From the NCBI GenBank assembly GCA_025267735.1, contig CM046307.1, positions 49,891,395-49,955,394 on the forward strand: a DNA stretch of 64,000 nt. Reading direction: 5' to 3'. A program made the position numbers and the translations under genes. Source of the DNA: Mactra quadrangularis. Taxonomy: Eukaryota; Mollusca; Bivalvia; Venerida; Mactridae. This document shows positions 9,692-20,676 of this stretch, one piece after another. Each line of letters begins with the position of its first letter. The stretch's first letter is position 1. The notes under the pieces are model-generated. The model was not told the origin of the DNA and made no database searches. It saw nothing but the letters and a program-made list of their open reading frames with translations.

Positions 9692-10690
9692 CACAAAAGA
9701 ATATTAAATCATGCATAGTTAACCTATTTATAGATAAATAAATGACATTACTGTGCGTTTTGAAAATTATTTTCATTGAATTTCGAATTGGATTTCTTTA
9801 TTATTAGTTAATCAAAGAAGGGAGAAGTGTGGTTGAATTTTGATCATCTACAAATGTAACTTCGATAAATAAGAAATTACGTAGACGCATGTCCTAAGAT
9901 CATTTATTTACACCTCGATTAAAGACTTAAAAATAAATCATGATGAATTTAGTCAAACAAATTAAAGATGAAATGCATGCATGCATGCATCAATCAGGAA
10001 TGACGAACACGCGCAATTTAATTGATTTTAATCATTCATAAAACATTCTTCATAAAACATTGTTGTTTTACAAGTTTACAGGTTTTAGACAAACCGATAG
10101 AAAAACGTAATCGGTTCGATAGACATGATTAGGTAAGAACATATTCTTCTGCTGTTTTCAAATTAATCAAGTGCAAATCAAGCAAGTTGTCCTTGAAGTT
10201 ATAACACGAACTCCTCATGTTAAACAAACCCTGCATAAAATCTAAGATGCAAAATTTTCATTAATCAAGGATTACTTAAAAATAATTTCTATTGATTTAT
10301 TTTATTGATAGAAGCAACAGATTATTAATATACTTTATAGAGCGGTACAGGTTAGAATCCTGGGTAATTGCCATATTTGTTTAGTTTTATTACTTGTTTT
10401 AGATTTGTTTAAAAATGAAATTTAAATTAGTATTAGTTGGGCAGTGATAAGATTAGAAATGCCATTCTGGTACCATTTTGAAGCATGTTCTTTCTAGAAT
10501 AGTATATATTTTTTTAAAACAATATATACTATATATATATATAAAAGTTTAGTACATCTAAAAGAAAGAAGAACGCTCAAGGAAATACTAATTTAAATTC
10601 AATTTTTAAACAAATCCAATACATGATATAAAAAAATAACACATTATTAGTTATTCTTTACGTTTTACCTAACTATTCCATGATGGAAAC
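9692..10690. other. AT-rich non-coding stretch
   Basis: No ORF or repeat family recognised. It contains a GCAT tetranucleotide run (9975-9992) and an AT dinucleotide tract near 10525-10543. Confidence 0.5.
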
Positions 10691-11270
10691 TTCGACAGTC
10701 CGGTAGTGTTAAGATTTTATAAGTAAATATTAAGGCCAGTCCGGTAGTAAAAAGAGAGTAATCTTACAACATTTAGAAATGCCAGTCCTGTAGCAAATAA
10801 TATCATTTAATTCTTCTTATATTGCATTAAATGTTTTAAAACATTTAATTATTTATTCTTAACTATTTATCTGGCTATTCTATTAGAAAAACATCACCAG
10901 TCTAGTAGTGTTACTATTTTATAAGTTTAGGCCAGTCTGATAGCAATCTCCGTAAACAGAGATCCTGTTCTACTCGCGTTGTCGTACTAAATTAGCGAGT
11001 AGGCGAGGGGTAAAATTTTAGATCGGGTTTTAATCAGATTGGTCTGATAGTGGAAAGGGAGAGTAATCTTACACACCCACACAAATGCCCAAAGTCGGTA
11101 TAAAACGCTGTTTTCACTGTTAAAAATAAATCGATTTTCAAGATATTGCCTTTCTTAATAATAAAAAAGCGAAAAAAAAGAACTTTAATGTGTATCTTCA
11201 TCAAAACGACGATATTTAGGCCAGTCTGGTATAGTCTGGTAAATTACCGGACTGGCGGCCAGCCCGGTTA
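10691..11270. repeat. Cluster of GCCAGTCYGGTAG motifs
   Basis: The 13-mer GCCAGTCCGGTAG or close variants occurs at 10694-10706, 10735-10747, 10781-10793, 10896-10908, 10931-10943, 11039-11050, 11220-11231, and inverted (TTACCGGACTGGC) at 11244-11256. Spacing is irregular; several are followed by TTTTATAAGT or GAGAGTAATCTTAC, so larger units are shared. Function unknown. Confidence 0.7.
10944..11041. mobile_element. 98-bp internally deleted element with 9-bp target duplication (family F2)
   Basis: CAATCT...AGATTG termini are flanked on both sides by the identical 9-mer GTCTGATAG (10935-10943 and 11042-11050). The two halves match, in inverted orientation, the two ends of the 397-bp element at 26632-27028; everything between is missing. 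Confidence 0.85.
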
Positions 11271-11366
11271 GGGAAGGTACCCGTACCTAGCTGTGCTCGA
11301 TCAAAGATTATCACTGTGTCAACCTCGGATGATACCTGCAACCATGGATACATATACAGGGTTCTT

Positions 11367-11508
11367 AGGTGCGTTACTCAAGCAAACCGCTATGTATCGC
11401 TTTGTACCCTGGTACCTTAATTTGATGTCACTCACTTATTCCTTTTGTTGTAAGAATAGAACCAGGACACAAATCGATACGTAGCAATTTGCTTAAGCAA
11501 CGCACCCC
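11367..11508. mobile_element. Short palindromic TIR element
   Basis: AGGTGCGTTACTCAAGCAAA and the inverted TTTGCTTAAGCAACGCACCC bound 142 bp, and the arms continue for about 48 bp (CTATGTATCG / CGATACGTAG). The ORF across it is an artefact of the palindrome. Confidence 0.8.
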
Positions 11509-11828
11509 TTGATATAAGCTGGGGACAATTTAGCAGGATATTACAACAATAAGCAGCAGGTTTTATGCAACTGGTCGAGAATATGATCATATTTTATTAA
11601 TCTTCTTGAAAATTAAGGAAATTATAGGTTTAAGGTCAAATTTTGCGAGTTTTCTCAGACTGATTTTTTCTCTGAAGGATTTTTAAATCTCAATTGGTCC
11701 AGACTGACAAAATCGGTCGAAAACCGGTTAACCGGCAATTTCCTGGTCCCTGCATGATATCATCGTCGTTATCCTATGATACATTACTCCACATTGCTGC
11801 ATTATGTACCGTGTGTCACTTGTTTAGG

Positions 11829-12077
11829 AAAATCTCATAATCATGAATAATTAATGAGGCAGTTTCATTGGTTCCGCAAGGAAACTACTGTGGAAAACAA
11901 GCAAATGAAATCATGCAACCATTTTGAGAAAATGAACTTGTACGTTGGTTTCTATTTTAAGTAATAAAAATCCAGTATGACGTGGTTGTTATTGAAGAGT
12001 ATTTAATTGTTGCATGCAATTTCATTGGAAGAAGATTGGTCCTCCTGCCTCATGCATATTCATGAAAACTAGATTTT
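11829..12077. mobile_element. Imperfect foldback element
   Basis: AAAATCTCATAATCATGAAT and ATTCATGAAAACTAGATTTT are inverted ends; internal pairs include ATGAGGCAG / CTGCCTCAT, TTTCATTGG / ATTGGTCC and ATGAAATCATGCAACC / GTTGCATGCAATTTCAT. About 249 bp, non-coding. Confidence 0.7.
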
Positions 12078-12677
12078 GTCATTAAAATTGCCCACGGTAC
12101 GCATGGAGTGTAACGGAAGAAAGTATCGGGTTGCCGACGATGTATGCATATATACTTGATATACAATAGTTTGAAGTCATTTTTAAAGTATTATCTACTG
12201 GTTATACCTATTGCAAATGTTATGGTTGGACTCTTCCAACCTGTAATGGCTCACCAAATGGGAGTTCTTAATGACAGTGTAAGTCGACTGTTTGTTGAAT
12301 CGTCGAAAGTCAACCGATTGTTCAAGTATGACGCGCTTAAACTCCCTAGTGGTTACTTCCGTTTTCTGAAACGTGAGACGTAACCCATCTAAGAAGTTAC
12401 AGGTGTTTCTTTAATTGGCGTCCCAAGTATAGTGAACGTTTATAAAACTATTATAAGATTAAAGTGTTAACCAACGATTAAAACATGTGAACAAGAAATG
12501 AACAAAACATTGAAAACAATGAAACGAATTGACAGTGTGAGCAGACACATACATCAAACAAAATACAACATCTCCTCTCTTTTATCACGTATCAAACAGG
12601 ATGTTTGCGTATTGTTATGGCTTGTAGCATGGCTAAACAAGTGAACAACAGAAAGGAAAAAACACAGTGGAGAAATA

Positions 12678-12683
12678 TTTTAT
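12678..12683 (-). promoter_or_regulatory. Candidate poly(A) signal of gene 1
   Basis: TTTATT on the + strand, AATAAA on the minus strand, about 200 bases after the stop codon at 12881. Confidence 0.45.
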
Positions 12684-12880
12684 TGCATGTTTCGTCACCA
12701 TAATGTACATAAATTTTGAATGCCAACAAAAACGTATTAACAATTAATTTAACATTTGTAGAATGTAAACATCAAACTTGTTTGTTTTTTTTAAAGACGC
12801 TGTCCACTGATTCAAAAATATAGATAAGTTCAGCCGATCACCAATGCACCAATAGATAGAAATTTGTTGTAACTTTTCTT

Positions 12881-13207
12881 TTAATTTATGGGTAATGGAT
12901 AAAATCCTCTTCCATTACGATCCAAGCCGTTTGCATGTCTTTCTCCAATTCCTGCACCGCCCCAAACCGGAAGTCCGTTTCTACCACCGTGCCCTCCGAA
13001 GAAATCTTGCGCCGCAGTTTGTCTAGGTTGAAATGTTTGGAAAGATTGACCAAACGAAGATATTGGAAAAAAGCTTGATTGTACACTTGTTCTAGTAAAT
13101 GAACTCGATGGAAACATTGACATTTGAGGGTATCCGAACATTTGACATGATACTTGTGTTGCCATTAGCAACAAACACGCCATACTGATTACTGTTATAG
13201 ATCCCAT
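12881..13207 (-). CDS. Small secreted protein with GGAGxGER motif (gene 1, 108 aa)
   Basis: The ATG at 13205-13207 follows a splice acceptor (CTTACAG at 13209-13215 on the minus strand), so an untranslated first exon is likely; upstream in-frame codons lack another ATG. Residues 1-21 form a signal peptide (hydrophobic VISMACLLLMATQVSC). The mature part has no cysteine and is rich in S, F and Q (SSFTRTSVQSSFFPISSFGQ), then FGGHGGRNGLP and GGAGIGER at residues 83-90, ending FYPLPIN. The motif and its spacing to preceding glycines recur in the gene at 22425-22682. I recognise no named family. Its function is unknown; a secreted structural or signalling peptide is possible. Codon frame is intact and the stop is TAA. 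Confidence 0.72.
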   Translation of the reverse strand: MGSITVISMACLLLMATQVSCQMFGYPQMSMFPSSSFTRTSVQSSFFPISSFGQSFQTFQPRQTAAQDFFGGHGGRNGLPVWGGAGIGERHANGLDRNGRGFYPLPIN

Positions 13208-13319
13208 TCTGTAAGTAGACAAATTATAACATAACGTGTCACTCTAAATTCGTGATTTGTATTACTTAGTAACGTGCGCTAGCTCGTTAAGAATAACATA
13301 AGACCTTGTTTACATAGAA

Positions 13320-13791
13320 CAGGGATTCTATATAACAGGGATTTGTAACGAAGTGCTTTTTTGAATTTTCACGGTCGTCACTGTCTATAACTGACTGAAG
13401 CAGGCTGTACAAACTATTCCAGAGTTTAAAAAACTTGATTTATGTTTTGGTACATGACTTCCATGCAACTTGTGAATGTTTCTGAAGTTTTTGAGAAAAT
13501 ATGAATTTAGGTGATGTAAAATGGGGCTAAATGGCAGATCGGCGGGAAAATGCATTATTTTGTGAAACAGTCTGTGAGCGTAATTTACCTCAAAATCATC
13601 TGGAAACACATTTTTCCTAGCATTTATGTCAATTTGAATGGTACTGGTACAAAATTTCATGTGAATATCCTTATTTATACTTGTTATACTTGTTTTCCGT
13701 ATTGGCCGAAATAATAGCGACGACAGTGAAATTTGATGAAAATCTATTACATTTACTTATCGTTACAAATCCCTGTTATATAAAATCCCTG
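13320..13791. mobile_element. TIR element with 7-bp target duplication (family F3, copy 1)
   Basis: CAGGGATTCTATATAACAGG and its inverted counterpart ending AATCCCTG bound 472 bp. The flanks are identical, CATAGAA at 13313-13319 and 13792-13798. The minus strand has an open frame of 91 codons (13385-13660) whose residues NIHKLHGSHV reappear in the copy at 43.6-43.9 kb, so the element may carry remains of a protein-coding sequence. It lies directly upstream of secreted gene 1. Confidence 0.82.
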
Positions 13792-14227
13792 CATAGAATC
13801 AAGTTATCCTTAACGACCTCATACTCATGTATTATTCTACGATAAAACCATGGCTGTTCTCATTTACACCCCCAGCACCAGACATATTGAAATCGATGCT
13901 ATTGTTATGTCGTTTGTACGAGGGAAGCAAACGGAATATCATATCACACATCATGTGGGTAATGATATTGAACACATATTTGAAGTTTTAATAGATACTT
14001 TAAGAACTTACAGTAAAAAATAATATTTTATAGAAAATTCTAAGTTCAAGGGGAAATAATTATGAAAATGTTGCATTTAGAGTTATAAACCTTGTCACAC
14101 GAGATGGGATTGACAAAAACTTTAATCAGAATAGCTGTATTTCTTTATAAACATAAACTGAATATATTCATAGTTGTATTATTGACATTTACATACAAGT
14201 ACATGTATGTTTCCCAATTTTAAAGTT

Positions 14228-14670
14228 GCCCGTTCATAAATTTCAACTTAATTATCAACTACCAATAACTCTCAAAATTATGAAGAAACATAAGAAAGCA
14301 TTATAGCAGTGTTCTGATAAGGCCACAACAAGTTGACCATGTGTTCTACGGACTTTTCAGGAAAAAATGGGACGAGCGAGCGAAGAAAAAATAAAAATCT
14401 CAATTCGGTTGCTTTATATAGCCGTTTGACCAAATTTTTATGAGCGAGCGAGGAAATAAAAATATTTTTATTGTAAAAACTAGAATTAAGGTGCGAGCGA
14501 ATCCATAGAGCATATGATTAACTTGTTGTGGCCTATAGACAATTTTGGACATATTGAACAGTAAAAGATGCTGATTTTTATTTCCTTCATATCTACCCCG
14601 TCGCTAACTCTAGAGGTAATTTTAGTGCGAATCATGCTATAGGACAGTCTGTCATAAAACATAAAGAATT
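14228..14670 (+). repeat. Older dispersed repeat R4, split by a TIR element
   Basis: GTTCATAAATTTCAACTTAA, CTCAAAATTATGAAGAAACA and GTGTTCTGATA before the insertion, AGACAATTTTGGAC after it. Matches uninterrupted copies at 24508-24770 and 34768-35140. Confidence 0.6.
14320..14534. mobile_element. TIR element family F4, copy 1 (nested in R4)
   Basis: AGGCCACAACAAGTTGACCA and the inverted TTAACTTGTTGTGGCCT are the ends; about 32-bp TIRs continue as TGTGTTCTACGGA / TCCATAGAGCATA. Inside, GACGAGCGAGCGAAG and ATGAGCGAGCGAGGA repeat. TA flanks both sides. Confidence 0.82.
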
Positions 14671-14679
14671 CTTTTTCTT

Positions 14680-16997
14680 AGCACTATTATAAACAATAGC
14701 AAATGATTTAAAATATGTAGAATAACAGAATTTTTAAACGAGTAGCATTAAGACGTTGCCATTTTCGCACGTGAAAGTAACTTAGTTGCCAGCATCGAAT
14801 GATTTCCTAACACTTAATCTGAAATGGCGATACACTGTGTTCTATCATCCCTACTTGAATCATTTTACATCGTTTGTCGTCTAAATAGCTCCAAACAGAA
14901 ATGAATAGACGCGAAGTATACATGTAAAATAGTCATATTAGTTCACAAACAAAAGTTGGCATTTAATAAATTATTACACTAAAATGTGACATGGTACGTT
15001 ACTATAATGGCGCATTTATAGTTGTCTGAATTAAATGAGCCTGGAATAATCGGCCTTCAACTAAAATGTTTTGCTCATAAAATGGCTATTTAGGTATATT
15101 TAGCTTTCAAAACCACTTTGAGAAAAGTGTTTCTTTTCTATTTTCCAAGTAATAAATATACATATAAGTTACAACAGACATGAAGTATTGTATTTCAAAT
15201 ATTAACCGTATAATAGTCAATTATTCTGATTATAGATCGAATATTCTTCAAAATTGAAAAATCTAAAAATTGTTAAATGACACCACGTATTGCTAGTTTA
15301 TAAATACTTCTTTTTGGAATTTCTTTGAAATTTTTAAATGTCAATTAAAGAAAATAACTAAAATCTATACCTTTGGTTTGGTGAAGTGACGGAGCCTCCA
15401 AATAACGTTATTCTCCCAAGTCAAAACGTTTTACAATGGACACCACTCGAGCGCTATTACTCACTTACGGTGAATATTCACTACAGCATAAAGCTTAACG
15501 TCAGTTTTGATACATGTGTCTTTATTTGTATACATGACAGCCCGTATGGACAATAAGTGTAGTGGTGTTTAATTGACCATTAATGATTGTTTCTGACATA
15601 ATTACTATGTAAGAATAAGGTAATGTCACGACTTATGATGTATTCAATAAATTGTCATAGTAAGAAAATGTGTACACCATTTTTGAGACAATGCAAATTG
15701 ATTAATTTGCATGATTAATGACAAAGGAAATGATCATTTGTGCATGCAGAGTGCAGCTTGTGATTACGTGTATTATACGCATGTATGTCCCCAGGACAGT
15801 TAGCTAATTACGACTAATTTTCTTAATTGATAATAATTATTGGTAATAAAATATAAACAATGTTTTTATAGACCTACATAAATTATAATCGCCATACAAC
15901 GAAGCCCAAAGTTATTAATAGTAATATCGGTTTGATTCAATGGGAAATGATTTCATTTGTCTCAGAACTTGTGGAGGACACTGTATAACAGAGTGAAAAC
16001 GTAAGATTTAATGTTTAAAATGCATGATAACACATACTTCAAAATCACTAACCCTCTCCGTCTCTGTCTGACCGCTTATATTTGGATTCCGCAATTTCTA
16101 TACTGTTTCAATCTTTTTAATGTGATGTTCTCGTGTCATAATGGTTGAAGATCCCATGGTAATGAAACTAAATGGTAAATCACATGACCTATCATTTCTT
16201 TTGCATTTTTTTACTGTTTTATGTAGTTCAATGCACGTCGGTATTTTATTTACTGCTATCATAATGAATAAATTGTGCAGAAATAATTTGCCTTTGTTGC
16301 TTATTTGTTATTGAGTTCAAGGACAGACCGCTGTTGCTAAACTAAAAAGATTGTGATGGTAATCTATCGTACTGATGGAGCTCCATGCAGTACTTGACTC
16401 ACATTATAAAACAAGGATTTTAAAATGGTAGTATCGACAATTGACAAGCTCTTACTCGAAAGTGATGCTTGGCCTGCATGAATCGACTTAACGCTTTCTC
16501 GTACAGATGTCGATTTCACTTTATGGAACACAGCAGTGTAATTATGTTCGTAACATAAATAAAAGCAATATTGTTCGAGTTTCCCTTTGAAACAAACATT
16601 ATTACTCTGTATCACTTATGACATCATATCCTTAAAAAAGACACAAAACTTGCGCATGCCTATTGATACAATTTATCAATATGTAACTCCGAAACTAAAA
16701 TGAGCGATATGTGTTTCAGGTACCATGTTGGGATGACATCACTCTTTCATGCACACATCACTAGTGTTGCTGTTTGACCATTTGCGTGCTAAATATTTGT
16801 ACTGATATGTACTTTCGAAATTGTGGATGGATTTGAAATAGTACAAAAACAAAGCTGTATCAGTGAGTTTAGACAGATTTATTCAGCGTTCGTTCTAACA
16901 TTGATACAAGAATCTGTTACTGTCATACTGTCATCTGAAATATAGCAAAATGTGTTCCGGCGTGAGATATGATCATATGAAGAGAACAATAGTAAAA
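14680..16997. other. Non-coding AT-rich stretch
   Basis: No gene recognised; ORFs are short and lack codon bias. The only distinct item is the ATGCAAATT inverted pair at 15691-15712. Confidence 0.5.
15691..15712. promoter_or_regulatory. Inverted pair of octamer (POU-type) motifs
   Basis: ATGCAAATT, four bases (GATT), then AATTTGCAT: a 22-bp palindrome containing two ATGCAAAT octamers, the consensus for POU-domain factors. No gene is seen next to it, so a regulatory role is speculative. Confidence 0.4.
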
Positions 16998-17168
16998 AGC
17001 CCCAAAAGTGTCATTTTGAAATACTTTTCTTATTTCACAGTTATTTCGTTAAGACGTAAAATTATTTCGTTTTTACGAAATGTTATTTCGTTTTTTTATC
17101 AAAAATACTTTTATTTTGTTTAAACGAAATAATTGCGAAAAAGTATTTCAAATGTCACTTTTGGGACT
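16998..17168. mobile_element. TIR element with TTATTTCGTT repeats
   Basis: AGCCCCAAAAGTGTCATTTT and the inverted AAATGTCACTTTTGGGACT enclose 171 bp. The middle has several TTATTTCGTTT units on one strand and AACGAAATAA on the other. Confidence 0.78.
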
Positions 17169-17924
17169 CCGTACAATAAGTATAAAATATATTATAGATG
17201 CAATACAAAAGAGAATGAATTGTGTTCGCCAATTAGGTGTTTACAAGTTCGATTGTTATAACACGTTGTTATTTCAAGAATGGCGTACATTTAGCTACAA
17301 GCGAAGGCTACAGAATTGAAATCAAACGAACTTATTTCAAGTTAACGAACGCCTCGTTTTCTCATGCATTCAGCATTTTCCAAGAGTTAATTTCTACATA
17401 AATATGATGAACATGATGACATTTTACGTCTGTGATAAAAAATACCCCAAGTTGCATGCGGAACACCTCGGCGAGTTTTTTTTTCGTGAATAATCTAAGT
17501 GGAAGATCACAAAGGTGTTCCGGATGCCCAAATTACTGAGTTAAGATGTCTGTTGTAGGTTCTATACATTGTATGTGTCGTCGGTGGTTTGTGACTGCTG
17601 GTTGCCAATGATCTGTGGCTATTTTCACAAAAGTTCTTACGAAAAAAGTTATCGTAAGTCAATTTTACAAATTTGAAGCCCTAAGTCCGAAGGTCTTTAT
17701 TTCAAAAGCGCATACGTTAATGCTTTCAATTTTTAAGTATATTCACAATGGACAATTAAACCATCTTCCCGCAGGTTAACAACCGATGTTTTTTTTGTTT
17801 ATTGATGGATCGGTAAATATTTTTTAGGTTGTAAAATGGATGAATGCATATTAACGTCGGACAATGACATGGAAGAAACTGTTGGTCAATAAGAGATGGG
17901 TTCAGGAACTTTACTAGAGAAGCA
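17169..17924. other. Non-coding stretch
   Basis: No gene found; contains the F1-like fragment at 17457. The 79-codon frame at 17080-17319 starts inside a TIR element and is not a credible gene. Confidence 0.45.
17457..17530. repeat. Fragment with F1-like ends
   Basis: GCATGCGGAACACCTCGGCGAG and, 40 bp on, AAGGTGTTCCGGATGC are inverted. The GGAACACCTCGGC core matches the ends of family F1 (54165). Too short to be sure it is one element. Confidence 0.4.
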
Positions 17925-18133
17925 CACACCTAGCTGCTCAAGCAGCGTTGCCATGGTAACTGGGATCGGTGATCAAATATTTTGTGTGAAAGACAATCAC
18001 CCAGGTTATAACTTGGCCAAGTTGCAAATCTTTTAGTTAATTAATAATGAAATAAGAGCATCTTGAAATAACATTAGCGCATTTAGGTGAAAATGGCTAA
18101 TTTTCGACAATGTCCCAACTAGTAAAGGGTTAA
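17925..18133 (-). mobile_element. Fragment of TTAA-flanked element (family F5, copy 3)
   Basis: GGGATCGGTGATCAAAT, GAAAGACAATCACCCAGG and AACTTGGCCAAGTTGCAAAT match, inverted, the middle of 27715-28095. It ends ACTAGTAAAGGGTTAA, the family terminus with TTAA at 18130-18133. The other end is not recognisable. Confidence 0.6.
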
Positions 18134-18639
18134 ATGATATAAAAAGCAACGTACCGTGTTTTTTTTTAAATTTTGAAGATGCTGTTATGAATATGCTTGA
18201 TTGAAGAGTATAGGATACAATTGATACGTACTATGTTATAAAAAGGCAGGTGTTTCATAGTGTTATTAATTGATATCTATACCGTGATGTAGACGTCTTT
18301 ATGTATATTAAGTTTAATGACAGTGGTCTAATATACATTATTGTTTAAGTATGGTAAACAAAGGCCCTGTTACACTATATGAAGCTCGTTTGGGCTAGCA
18401 TGAGACATTCTTTAAAGCAATGTTTTTGAAGTCTACTTTTAGTATCACTATTCAGTCGACACCGGACATTAACCTCCCCGATCTCCGTGTCACGCACAAA
18501 CTGTTAACATATAGACCAGAATATCGTTCGATTTGTCGTAAGTTATCCTAAATGCCATATTCCATGCACATCACTTCGTTTGACAATGGTACTGATATAC
18601 AATGTCCTCCAAAAGTCATTTAGTCACAATCTTGATGTT

Positions 18640-18924
18640 TCAACCCGGGTCGTTGGCACAGTTGGTAGCGCGCCGGGATTTGGAATCTCGTGTCCCGAAG
18701 GGGTAGGGGTTCGAATCCCACCCGGGAGGTTATACCCTTCAATGAAAATTTGACAATAATGTCAATTTCCCTCCATTTATTAGATTATATGGAGAAGTTT
18801 CCGGCCTTGTGAAATGGTAGGTGAATACTGGTTATAGACAAAGGTCCAGGAAAGCTAGGTTAGGTGCGCTTGACGCCGTAAAATGACCTAAAATTGTGCT
18901 GACACGGCGTTAAACCCAATTAAA
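18640..18924 (+). mobile_element. SINE family A, copy with 14-bp target duplication
   Basis: tRNA-like head from 18644 (A box GGCACAGTTGGTAGCGC, B box GGGTTCGAATCCCACC), body CATGGAA..TGTCAATTTCCCTCC, GGAGAAGTTTCCGGCCTTGTG, GGTCCAGGAAAGCTAGGTTA, 3' end GGCGTTAAACCCAATTAAA. ACAATCTTGATGTT is present on both sides (18626-18639 and 18925-18938), marking a retroposition. Confidence 0.9.
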
Positions 18925-19211
18925 ACAATCTTGATGTTAGGAAAAAAGGATTCACATATACTTATCAGTGAAAAAGAAATATTTGAGATATTTGAAAAAA
19001 TCATGACCAACAGTTTACCTAATTATGATTCAAACTGTGCTACATGAATAGATCTTTATTCATAGTAACCTTTCTTGTGGTATACACGATCAGTTTTTCT
19101 CATAGTTTCATTTGGCCAAGAATTTTATTATGACACTTTTCATTAACTACTGCATGTACATACAATAAGCTTTTCAAAGAACAGAATATCCTCAAAAATC
19201 AACTAACAATA

Positions 19212-19689
19212 GCAATACCACGTGACTATGACATCACAAATGCTACGATTTCAAGAAAGTGAGACATCAGACTCGACTCAAATCTTAAACGTGTAAGTCT
19301 TTTTAAACTCCTATCAGATTTCAATGATACCTATGCAAGGCTCAGCAGTATCAAAGCGCTAAAAGCGCCGTCACTAATAAACATGGGGAAACCCCATGTA
19401 AAAACTAAACCTTTTTAGCGTGCTACAGTGAGAAGTCGTCGTCCTTTTTTGAATAGGATAAACGTTATAGTAGGTTTTCTGGGGTGTTAGCAAAACGTAT
19501 AAACTGGCGTTATAGATTTGATACGTAGCAAATAGCATACACTTTTCTGCTTAACCTCGTATAGGTATCATGTAAATCTGACTAGAATTAAAATACTTAC
19601 ATCTCTTGAAAACTTTGAGTCGAGGTTGAATTTTACTGTTTTCTTCTTGAAACCGTAGCATTTGTAATGTCATAGTTACGTGGTATTGC
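19212..19689. mobile_element. Long foldback element (48-bp TIR, palindromic body)
   Basis: GCAATACCACGTGACTATGA.. at 19212-19259 is the inverted complement of 19642-19689. Inside, CTCGACTCAAA / TTTGAGTCGAG and CAGATTTCAATGATACCTAT / ATAGGTATCATGTAAATCTG also pair, so most of the 478 bp folds. A lone GTTATAGTCACGTGGTCTTGCC at 29593-29614 resembles one end. Confidence 0.8.
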
Positions 19690-20676
19690 AACCGTAACCT
19701 AACACCGTCGTTTGGCGTTAATCAGCGAGTTTGACTATCAAACCACTAACAACATATACTTTAGTAGTGTAAAACGACCTTCATATAGAGTAAAGGTCAT
19801 TGACAGCTATTAGAATATACCATACAGGTGTGATTCATGTAATAAAGTCATGCATTATGAACTCTTATCAAATCATTACGGAGCTTTTTGACAGCCAATA
19901 CCGCTTATATGGCAATTTTTGCGTACGTCACAATTTTGCTTTATTTTAATGATATCTCCAAACGTTACTCCATCAGATTTTGTCAAACTTGAAAAATGCA
20001 CAATAATAAAGTATTCATTGTTAGATTTTTTAAAAGGAGCGAGCAAACATACATGTATCTGGAACAGCAATAGTGAAAAAACACAGACCTTTCACATAGA
20101 CAAAAGGCAAAAAGGGAGATGTTCGCAGATTTAAAACTTTTGTAATAAAAGGGACTCTAAGTATGCAAACAAATAATGAAAACAGTAACTTAAAGGATTT
20201 TTTGCATTGGAACGGACTGAGGCAAAATAATAGCCACTGAGAGTTAAAACCTTAATCTAGGGTACACCAACCTCACACTCTTTTATGGTCACAATTTAAA
20301 ACTGTACATACATGTTTGTACGCATTTTATTAGTTACATTGTACAATGTATAATTTTCTCAAATGTAACTACCTTTTGAATGATCATATTGCAAATGACG
20401 CAGATAATATCTAAGAGATTAATCATCTAGGAATACCAAGACACTCAGGTCAATGTTATAGAACTACATTGTAAATACATGTAGATAGCAAGGTGGCAAC
20501 GATGGCTTTAGATTTAACTACTAACAGTTTTAAAATACACAAGCTGCCACCGTTGTTGAACCAAAGAGAGATACAAATTTAAGCGATCAGCTGTAAAAGG
20601 GTCAATTACCAAGCCCACAGAACACTGCAGAATATCAGGCTGATAAACTTTCTTTAATAACATAGTGACAGAATAA

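Noticed and set aside
12144..12383. 79-codon + ORF ending in FRFLKRET
   Set aside because: No signal peptide, domain or splice context that supports it; the neighbouring foldback suggests chance.
16364..16615. 83-codon minus ORF
   Set aside because: No start context, splice site or recognisable motif; length is within chance for this window.
18644..18730. Functional tRNA gene at the SINE A head
   Set aside because: The tRNA-like head is followed by the same body in six places and the anticodon arm does not fold well; it is a SINE promoter.
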